NCBI RefSeq assembly: GCF_007097395.1
Contig: NZ_VKDC01000004.1
Location: 248,001 to 312,000 of the forward strand
DNA length: 64,000 bases
Direction: 5' to 3'
DNA from: Fulvivirga sp. M361
GTDB lineage: Bacteria; Bacteroidota; Bacteroidia; Cytophagales; Cyclobacteriaceae
This document shows, piece after piece, positions 63,859 to 64,000 of this stretch. The notes under the pieces are model-generated. The model was not told the origin of the DNA. It searched no databases and saw only the letters and a list, made by a program, of their open reading frames with translations. The first letter of the stretch is position 1. Each line of letters opens with the position of its first letter. Both the position numbers and the translations under genes were made by a program.

Positions 63859-64000
63859 TTATAATTTCAACACCATTTCATATTGGTTGAGCTGGTTTTG
63901 AAATCCAAGATTTTCAAAGAAGTGATGCAGACTTGTATTCTTTTCAGATATATTAAGTACTGTAAAATTATGCTTTCTACTGGTATGTAGCACTTTTTGT
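63859..64000 (-). CDS. GNAT-like acetyltransferase, C-terminal part
   Basis: On the minus strand the window ends within a gene whose last 46 codons read ...KVLHTSRKHNFTVLNISEKN...HFFENLGFQNQLNQYEMVLKL and stop. The (F/Y)ENLGF-x-x...M-x-(L/K) ending is the last strand of GNAT N-acetyltransferases. The front of the gene is outside the window, so substrate cannot be judged. Confidence 0.6.
   Translation of the reverse strand, partial: QKVLHTSRKHNFTVLNISEKNTSLHHFFENLGFQNQLNQYEMVLKL

Overview
The window reads as a chromosomal segment of a Bacteroidota bacterium, most likely of the order Cytophagales; I cannot name a genus from sequence alone. The signs are a fused MurF-alanine racemase, a FecI/FecR/TonB-receptor operon with a receptor that starts with a secretin/TonB N-terminal domain, a beta-propeller (Reg_prop) sensor with a LuxR-type helix-turn-helix, a secreted enzyme with a type IX secretion tail domain, many lipoproteins, and promoters of the form TTG-N19/20-TAnnTTTG. 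No rRNA, tRNA or CRISPR array was recognised.

Layout. 1-10.4 kb is mostly core metabolism: an arginase-fold protein cut by the window edge, nqrF standing alone, an aminotransferase-tyrA pair, a 7TM sensor kinase, and the methionine/threonine operon metY-metX-hom on the minus strand. The leader of that operon (10.36-10.76 kb) carries a SAM-I riboswitch followed by a 35-codon reading frame that ends in five cysteine codons and a stop, then hairpins. This tandem SAM plus cysteine control region is the most interesting item here. 11-21 kb holds an M14 peptidase, gpmI with a lipoprotein gene, radA, small lipoproteins and an ECF sigma operon. 21-33.7 kb is an exported HIT protein, a DUF1080/Gfo-Idh-MocA pair, a large sensor-regulator next to a double GH26-like secreted protein, and a sulfatase: a carbohydrate-oriented stretch.

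33.7-41 kb is an accessory, partly decayed region. It has two copies, in opposite orientation, of a divergent module (XRE regulator plus a degenerate histidine-kinase-ATPase-like protein), a deleted third copy, a precise 21-bp tandem array, a truncated gene, a DUF433 gene and a frameshifted GIY-YIG gene. Copies of a dispersed structured repeat (19.4, 21.7, 24.3, 24.8, 32.0-32.3, 36.3 and 37.1 kb) punctuate the intergenic spaces before and within it.

41-49.5 kb is a FecI-FecR-TonB receptor operon facing two lipoproteins built from shared Ig/PKD-like cysteine-bearing repeats, then a SUKH-like lipoprotein and small genes. 49.6-64 kb returns to mostly core genes: an S9 oligopeptidase, feoAB, prfA, yjbQ, a DASH cryptochrome, murF-alr, an exported superoxide dismutase, and the tail of a GNAT acetyltransferase at the right edge.
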